Shown in pieces: positions 21,249 to 26,053 of a stretch of 26,053 nucleotides of DNA. Origin of the DNA: Anaerolineaceae bacterium (GTDB lineage Bacteria; Chloroflexota; Anaerolineae; Anaerolineales; Anaerolineaceae); assembly GCA_011620505.1 (NCBI GenBank), contig WOZA01000081.1, forward strand, positions 1-26,053, given 5' to 3'. Below the pieces are notes generated by a model. The model had not been told where the DNA came from. It saw only the letters and a program-made list of their open reading frames with translations, and did not search any database. Each line of letters opens with the position of its first letter. Position 1 is the first letter of the stretch. The translations under genes were made by a program, and so were the position numbers.

Positions 21249-23009
21249 ATGGCAATTAGTGAATTCAGTATTCCATTTCGATACAAAACCAAACGCAACA
21301 ATGCGGTTAGCTGGGTGGCATCCCATGCTTTACGCCACTGGTATATCTTCCTGGTGGGTATTATTGGAGCGATCGGCAACGCTGCCCTGGCTTCAGTTCC
21401 AGCACTTCAATACGGTCTCGTTTTCGAAAACTTAACCAACGGAAATCCCTCGCCTTCGGTTTTTTTACGAGCAGGTGCAATAGTCGGAATTTCTCAGGTC
21501 AGCCGTGGTTTCCTGCAATTTTTACGCAATTTTGGTTTCGAAGTCACTGCCCAACGCATTGAACGCGATGTGCGGGATGAGTTTTACATCAGTCTGCTCG
21601 GAAAGAGCATGACCTTCCATTCCTTGCAGTCCGTCGGCGATTTAATGGCGCGAGCCACCAACGACATACGGGAAGTCAATTATATTTTCAGTCCCGGACT
21701 CAACACGGTGCTGGGTTCAATCAACTTCCTTTTCATTCCCCTCGGCATTGCCGTGTCTATTCACCCTGCCCTGCTGCTGACGCCTGTCTTGTTCATCATT
21801 TTCTATTTTTTGTCGATAGCTCATTTCCTGAAAATCCTTGAACCTGTCACTCGCGAAGTTCGCTCGACCTTCGGCACGCTCAACAGCCGCCTGGCAGAAG
21901 ATATCGACGGCGTTGAAACGGTCAAGGCGGCTTCCCAGGAACAAGCGGAGATCGATCGGTTCAAAGCCAACTCGCAAGCCTTTCGCAATGCTAATGTCAA
22001 ACAGGGAGATATCGAAGCCCGCTTTATCCCGCTGCTTCTATTAGCTTTGGCGATGGGCTTTGGTCTGCTGCACGCACTGATACTGTACAGGCAAGGGTTG
22101 ATTCCATTAAGCAGTGTGATTACATTTTTCAGCGGTCTCTCGATGCTTGGCTTTCCAACCAACAGCTCCATCCGTTCCTATTCGCAGATTTCGCTGGGTC
22201 TCGCCGGCGCGCGCAGACTGCTTTCCACCATGAACAGCGAAAACAATCTCGACCAGAACGAGTCCGGACACAGTGGTGTTATCAATGGCGAGGTTAATTT
22301 TGAGAACGTCAGCTTTGCGTATGATGGCCATAACCTAAATCTGCAGGATATTACTTTTCAAGTCAATCCCGGGCAGACTGTGGCAATAGTAGGGCAAACC
22401 GGCTCCGGTAAAACCAGCCTCGTGCGCCTGATCAACCGTACCTATGATCCCCTTTCTGGCAGCGTCAAAATTGACGGGATTGATCTGCGGGATTGGAAAC
22501 TTGATAGTCTGAGGGGTCAGATCTCAATCATCGAACAGGATATTTTTCTATTTTCAAAGTCAGTTGCCGAAAATATCGCTTTTGGCAAACCAAATGCCAC
22601 GCTTGATGAGATCGTCATGGCAGCAAAAAAAGCCCAGGCAGATGGCTTTATTGAGGAATTACCCGAAGGTTATGATACGGTCATCGGCGAAAGAGGGGCA
22701 ACCATTTCCGGCGGTCAGCGCCAGCGACTTGCGCTCGCAAGAGCTTTCCTGACGGATCCCAAGATCCTGATTTTGGACGACTCAACCAGCGCTATCGACA
22801 GCAAAACCGAAGACGAGATTCAACACGCTATCAAATTGGCTTCGGAAGGTAGAACCACCTTCATCATCACCCACCGACTCTCTCAGATTCGTTGGGCTGA
22901 TTTGATCATCGTTATGCGTAAAGGGCGTATCTCTGCCATCGGGACGCATAATCAATTGATGGAAACCTCGAAATCCTACCGAAATATCTTCGCGGAGGCT
23001 AAAGAGTAA
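21249..23009 (+). CDS. ABC exporter half-transporter, degenerate-site subunit
   Basis: This is one half of a heterodimeric type IV ABC exporter. Six membrane helices lie in about residues 30-305, followed by a nucleotide-binding domain. Walker A is GQTGSGKTS (382-390), the Q-loop glutamine is Gln430, the signature is canonical ISGGQ (486-490), Walker B is ILILD (506-510) and the switch histidine is His542. The residue after Walker B is Asp511 instead of the catalytic glutamate, as in the non-catalytic partner of TM287/288 and BmrCD. The ATG at 21249 lacks a strong ribosome site. The next gene starts in the stop codon (TAATG). The divergent GntR gene and a shared sequence core suggest common control. 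Drug, lipid or peptide export are possible; the cargo cannot be read. Confidence 0.92.
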   Translation: MAISEFSIPFRYKTKRNNAVSWVASHALRHWYIFLVGIIGAIGNAALASVPALQYGLVFENLTNGNPSPSVFLRAGAIVGISQVSRGFLQFLRNFGFEVTAQRIERDVRDEFYISLLGKSMTFHSLQSVGDLMARATNDIREVNYIFSPGLNTVLGSINFLFIPLGIAVSIHPALLLTPVLFIIFYFLSIAHFLKILEPVTREVRSTFGTLNSRLAEDIDGVETVKAASQEQAEIDRFKANSQAFRNANVKQGDIEARFIPLLLLALAMGFGLLHALILYRQGLIPLSSVITFFSGLSMLGFPTNSSIRSYSQISLGLAGARRLLSTMNSENNLDQNESGHSGVINGEVNFENVSFAYDGHNLNLQDITFQVNPGQTVAIVGQTGSGKTSLVRLINRTYDPLSGSVKIDGIDLRDWKLDSLRGQISIIEQDIFLFSKSVAENIAFGKPNATLDEIVMAAKKAQADGFIEELPEGYDTVIGERGATISGGQRQRLALARAFLTDPKILILDDSTSAIDSKTEDEIQHAIKLASEGRTTFIITHRLSQIRWADLIIVMRKGRISAIGTHNQLMETSKSYRNIFAEAKE

Positions 23010-24850
23010 TGGGCTTCCACCAAGGCCTTACCGCTGAACTCTACGATCGTCAATACAGCAATAAAGTCTTGCTCAGCCGCATCTGGGATTACGCGAAAAA
23101 TTATCGCAAGTTTATTGTCTGGATGATGATCGCCATCATTCTGCAGGGCACTTTTGCTGCCCTGCCGCCCCTTCTGATCTCAAAGGTCCTTGATGAGGGT
23201 ATTGCCGGCATACCAAACGAAACCGCGTTCACCATCCTCGTAGCGGGAGTTATCTTCCTGCAAGTCATGGATTTTGTATTCTATTATGTGATCAGACGGC
23301 TTTTAACGCGCATCACTGCTGACATGAATCGTGATTTGTCCGTGGATGCCTTTGCCGCATCCATCGAGCAGGATCTCGCCTTTCACGACCGCTTCTCGTC
23401 CGGGCGCATTGTTTCCCGCATCACCACGGACACGAGCGATTTTTCCATGCTCATCCGCCTGACAATGGATGTAGCAGGCAGCATGGTCCAATCTATTGTC
23501 ACCGCGATCATCTTGTTCAACACCGAATGGCGGCTCGCATTGATCTTGATGGCGTTTGTTCCCATTGTGATGCTGGTAGTTTCTCAATTTCGCAAGCTTG
23601 CACGGCGCGTGACCACCCAGGGCATGCGCGCTATGGCAAACGTAAACGCAACCATCAAAGAAACGATCAGCGGCATCTCTGTAGCCAAAAATTACCGCCA
23701 GGAAGAAAAAATCTACCAGGATTTCAAGGACTCCAACAACACTTCCTTCAAAGTTAACGTCCAGCGGGGTCTTGTGCTCTCGATCGTTTTTCCAATGATG
23801 CGTATCATCAGCGGTATTAGTATTGCGGTTCTGGTCTATTTCGGTGCGCTCAGCGTCACCCAGGGACTGATTACCGCCGGCGCCTGGTATATGTTCCTGC
23901 TGGCAAGCGATCGCTTCCTAAATCCGATCTTGAGTATCACTTCCTACTGGACCCAGGTTCAAACTGGTCTTTCTGCCGCAGAGCGTATCTTTGCTCTGAT
24001 CGATTCAAAACATTCAGTCATTCAGAGCGACAATATTAAGGTTGACGGTCTTACCGGCAAAATTGATTTCAACCAGCTTAGTTTTAACTACCCGACCGGT
24101 GGAAACGTGCTCGACAATTTTGATCTCCACATTGCCCCCGGAGAAAACATTGCGATCGTAGGTCACACCGGCGCCGGGAAGTCCTCGATCGCCAGGCTGA
24201 TCACCCGCTTTTACGAATTTCAACAAGGGGAGCTGCTCATTGATGATCTGGATATCCGCAAGTTCGATCTGCCTGCCCTGCGGCGAAACATGGGTATTGT
24301 TACCCAGGTACCCTTCTTGTTCGATGGCACAGTTGAAGAAAATATCCGCTTTGCCGCGCCTAACATCAGCCGGGAAGAGATCACACACCTCGCAAACCAA
24401 ATCGGCAACGGAGAGTGGCTTGAAACTTTCTCGAATGGACTCGACACCCAGGTTGGCGAGCGCGGCGCCCATATATCCATGGGGCAGCGCCAATTAGTGG
24501 CTCTGATGCGCGTCCTGGCGCATAAACCCGCCATTTTCATCCTCGACGAAGCCACCGCCAGCATCGATCCTTTTACAGAATACCAGATCCAACAAGCGCT
24601 CGGGTTGATCCTCCAACGCTCAACCAGCATCCTGATCGCTCATCGTCTTTCCACCGTGAGGTCTGCAGACCGCATCATCGTTCTCGACCATGGCACGATC
24701 ATCGAGGAAGGCAACCACCAGGGCTTACTGGAGCAAGGGGGGCATTATGCAGAGCTCTACAACACGTATTTCCGCCACCAATCGCTGCAGTACGTTGAAG
24801 AAGCCGGGCAAATCCTTGGCAAAGCGAACACCGGCAAAATCGCAGCCTGA
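23009..24850 (+). CDS. ABC exporter half-transporter, catalytic-site subunit
   Basis: The second half of the exporter has 613 residues, with membrane helices in about 34-305 and the nucleotide-binding domain after about 345. Walker A is GHTGAGKSS (385-393), the Q-loop glutamine is Gln433, Walker B is IFILD (509-513) with the catalytic Glu514, and the switch histidine is His545. The signature is ISMGQ (489-493), altered from SGGQ. Taken with its partner, one ATP site has Glu514 plus a canonical signature and the other has Asp511 plus the altered signature, the expected one-active-site arrangement. The start overlaps the stop of the first gene by 1 nt. A hydrophilic tail of about 40 residues follows the domain. 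Confidence 0.92.
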   Translation: MGFHQGLTAELYDRQYSNKVLLSRIWDYAKNYRKFIVWMMIAIILQGTFAALPPLLISKVLDEGIAGIPNETAFTILVAGVIFLQVMDFVFYYVIRRLLTRITADMNRDLSVDAFAASIEQDLAFHDRFSSGRIVSRITTDTSDFSMLIRLTMDVAGSMVQSIVTAIILFNTEWRLALILMAFVPIVMLVVSQFRKLARRVTTQGMRAMANVNATIKETISGISVAKNYRQEEKIYQDFKDSNNTSFKVNVQRGLVLSIVFPMMRIISGISIAVLVYFGALSVTQGLITAGAWYMFLLASDRFLNPILSITSYWTQVQTGLSAAERIFALIDSKHSVIQSDNIKVDGLTGKIDFNQLSFNYPTGGNVLDNFDLHIAPGENIAIVGHTGAGKSSIARLITRFYEFQQGELLIDDLDIRKFDLPALRRNMGIVTQVPFLFDGTVEENIRFAAPNISREEITHLANQIGNGEWLETFSNGLDTQVGERGAHISMGQRQLVALMRVLAHKPAIFILDEATASIDPFTEYQIQQALGLILQRSTSILIAHRLSTVRSADRIIVLDHGTIIEEGNHQGLLEQGGHYAELYNTYFRHQSLQYVEEAGQILGKANTGKIAA

Positions 24851-24857
24851 AATCCTC

Positions 24858-24874
24858 TATAATTAGCTTTGGAG
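24858..24874 (+). promoter_or_regulatory. Candidate -10 (TATAAT) and ribosome site of mnmA
   Basis: TATAAT at 24858-24863 lies just after the ABC exporter stop. Transcription would start near 24870, almost on top of GGAG (24871-24874), 5 nt from the ATG, so the leader would be only about 10 nt. No -35 is evident. Read-through from the ABC genes is equally possible. Confidence 0.4.
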
Positions 24875-24879
24875 AATCT

Positions 24880-25929
24880 ATGAGAAAAGTAATCGTAGCC
24901 ATGAGTGGCGGTGTGGACAGCGCAGTAGCAGCAGCTTTGTTGATCAAGCAAGGTTACAACGTGGAAGGGCTAACCCTCCATCTTTGGCATGCCAACCGAA
25001 ACAATCAAAAGGGACTCGAGTCAGCCAGGCAAGTAGCGTTTCAGTTGGGAATCCCTTTCCACGTCGTGGATGCTCGCGAATCCTTCCAACGGGAGATCGT
25101 GGGCGCGTTCATCGCAAGCCACCTGGCGAATGAAACACCCAATCCATGCGTTCTCTGCAACCGTGCCGTCAAGTGGGCTCAGCTCATCAACTTTGCTGAC
25201 GCACATGGGGCTGAATACGTGGCAACAGGTCATTATGCGCGCATAATTCAGACTCCTGATGGTAAATTCGAACTCTGGCGCGCCAGTGACCTGGCTAAAG
25301 ACCAATCTTATGTGCTCAGCAACCTGACTCAGCGTGAGCTGCAGAGGTCGATCTTTCCCCTCAGTGAACTGCGAAAACCGGAAGTGCGGGCTATCGCGCA
25401 AAGCCTTGGTTTGACCGTGTCGGACACACCCGATAGCCAGGACTTGTGTTTCGTTGACCATGAAGATTACCCACAATTTCTGCGCGATTACGCCCCTGCC
25501 GCGTCCCAACCCGGAGAGATCCGGACCACCAACGGGCTGCTGCTCGGCCAGCACCAGGGGTTGGCTTTTTATACCATCGGGCAAAGAAAAGGCCTGCCTG
25601 CCTATAGCGAAGCCCTGTACGTCCTGGAAAAGAAATCTGAAAGTAACACGCTGATCGTCGGTACAGCCAGCCAGTTGGGGAGCCGTAAGTTTCTTGTTCG
25701 TCCTGTAAATTGGATCAGCGGTGCAGCACCCACTCTGCCCATAACTTGCGATGTGAAGATCAGGTATCGGGCAAATCCAGTGAACGCAACAGTATCCGCT
25801 GCTTATGACGGCAGCGTGATGGTAGAGACCGATCAACGCCTGCGGGATATTACTCCCGGGCAGAGCGCGGTTTTCTACGATGGCGAAAAGGTGCTCGGAG
25901 GCGGCATTATCCGGGCAGACGGAAGGTGA
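24880..25929 (+). CDS. mnmA: tRNA 2-thiouridylase MnmA
   Basis: MnmA activates U34 of Lys, Glu and Gln tRNAs with ATP and replaces O2 by sulfur. The PP-loop SGGVDS is at residues 9-14. The thiolation cysteines are Cys93 (in TPNPCVLCN) and Cys190 (in DSQDLCFV). TGHYAR (116-121) and GQRKGL also fit the family, and the C-terminal beta domain ends TPGQSAVFYDGEKVLGGG. The length of 349 residues is normal. Where E. coli MnmA has DxxC (TPNPDILC), this protein has CxxC with an extra Cys90, giving the three-cysteine set proposed for [4Fe-4S]-dependent tRNA thiolases. GGAG at 24871-24874 supports the start. The probable fdhD starts 4 nt after its stop. Confidence 0.93.
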   Translation: MRKVIVAMSGGVDSAVAAALLIKQGYNVEGLTLHLWHANRNNQKGLESARQVAFQLGIPFHVVDARESFQREIVGAFIASHLANETPNPCVLCNRAVKWAQLINFADAHGAEYVATGHYARIIQTPDGKFELWRASDLAKDQSYVLSNLTQRELQRSIFPLSELRKPEVRAIAQSLGLTVSDTPDSQDLCFVDHEDYPQFLRDYAPAASQPGEIRTTNGLLLGQHQGLAFYTIGQRKGLPAYSEALYVLEKKSESNTLIVGTASQLGSRKFLVRPVNWISGAAPTLPITCDVKIRYRANPVNATVSAAYDGSVMVETDQRLRDITPGQSAVFYDGEKVLGGGIIRADGR

Positions 25930-25933
25930 AGAT

Positions 25934-26053
25934 ATGAAAAGCAGCGAAATCTCCTTTTTGCAATATTCTGACGGCAAATGGCAGCCACAAACAAGTCAGA
26001 TACCCCTTGAGCAGGCAGTGACATTGATCGTCAATGGCAAACCGTGGATGGAT
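25934..26053 (+). CDS. Probable FdhD-like sulfurtransferase, N-terminal fragment (runs off the window)
   Basis: Forty codons are visible before the window ends, beginning MKSSEISFLQYSDGKWQ. The stretch IPLEQAVTLIVNGKPW (about residues 23-38) resembles the N-terminal part of FdhD, where an Asn-Gly turn precedes the first conserved core. FdhD passes sulfur from a cysteine desulfurase to the molybdenum cofactor of formate dehydrogenase. The ATG is 4 nt after the mnmA stop and has AAGG/GGTGA upstream. The catalytic Cys-x-x-Cys region lies beyond the window, so the call rests on a short stretch only. Pairing with mnmA would join two sulfur-transfer genes. Confidence 0.5.
   Translation, partial: MKSSEISFLQYSDGKWQPQTSQIPLEQAVTLIVNGKPWMD

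Noticed and set aside
25021..25977. Open frame of 318 codons antisense to mnmA
   Set aside because: Fully explained as a shadow of mnmA, and it would also cross the start of the next gene.
1..26053. tRNA, rRNA, CRISPR array, insertion sequence or phage genes
   Set aside because: No cloverleaf, direct-repeat array, transposase, integrase or terminal repeat was found when reading the gaps; nearly all sequence is conserved coding DNA.

Overview
The window is a chromosomal stretch of about 52% GC (my estimate by eye), packed with housekeeping and fermentation genes. I see no mobile element, CRISPR array, tRNA or rRNA. The protein set points to a strictly anaerobic, fermentative member of the Chloroflexi, probably class Anaerolineae. 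The pointers are a one-chain ADP-forming acetyl-CoA synthetase, a gamma-alpha fused 2-oxoacid:ferredoxin oxidoreductase, a zinc-ribbon/LysM membrane protein with Thr-Pro-rich linkers, ComEA next to a DUF1385 protein, and a PgpH-YbeY cluster. This taxonomic call is inference from gene content, not from a marker gene.

Layout. (1) 89-2197: acetyl-CoA synthetase (ADP-forming), followed by a hairpin. (2) 2278-4061: a HAD-IIA phosphatase and a Tat-exported L,D-transpeptidase that overlap by 4 nt. (3) 5234-4062 (minus): hemW, divergent from a zinc-ribbon/LysM membrane protein (5280-6443), which runs convergently into a thioredoxin reductase-like flavoprotein (7388-6450, minus). (4) 7672-13639: a tight plus-strand cluster of M20 dipeptidase, DUF1385 membrane protein, ComEA, YqeY, PgpH-type HD phosphodiesterase and YbeY. 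(5) 13818-17397: ornithine carbamoyltransferase, ornithine aminotransferase and pyruvate kinase. (6) 21052-17498 (minus): an FCD-type GntR regulator followed by korA and korB, closed by a clear intrinsic terminator. (7) 21249-24850: a heterodimeric ABC exporter transcribed away from the regulator. (8) 24880-26053: mnmA and the first 40 codons of a probable fdhD.

How the genes fit together. Dipeptidase, ornithine enzymes, 2-oxoacid:ferredoxin oxidoreductase and ADP-forming acyl-CoA synthetase describe peptide/amino-acid fermentation: peptides are cut, amino acids are transaminated to 2-oxoacids, oxidised to acyl-CoA with ferredoxin reduction, and the thioester is turned into ATP. Pyruvate kinase adds the glycolytic branch and carries the residue signature of K+-independent enzymes. 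This link is pathway logic, not shown by the DNA.

The most interesting non-coding structure lies at the gntR/ABC divergent region. A good promoter (TTGACT, 17-nt spacer, TACAAT) forces the regulator start to 21052, and a 17-bp perfect palindrome abuts that start codon. A 10-bp core of it, ATCGGATTAA, recurs directly in front of the divergent ABC exporter start, which suggests one regulator for both units. Other points worth checking are probable leaderless starts of hemW and yqeY, a recurrent GGTAnAAT promoter element, a hairpin in the ornithine operon leader, and an MnmA carrying CxxC where E. coli has DxxC. I did not find a clearly new multi-gene system; the window is mostly conserved metabolism with unusual regulatory detail. 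No gene-free stretch exceeds 300 bases; the longest (7389-7671) holds a doubtful small ORF and the dipeptidase promoter.
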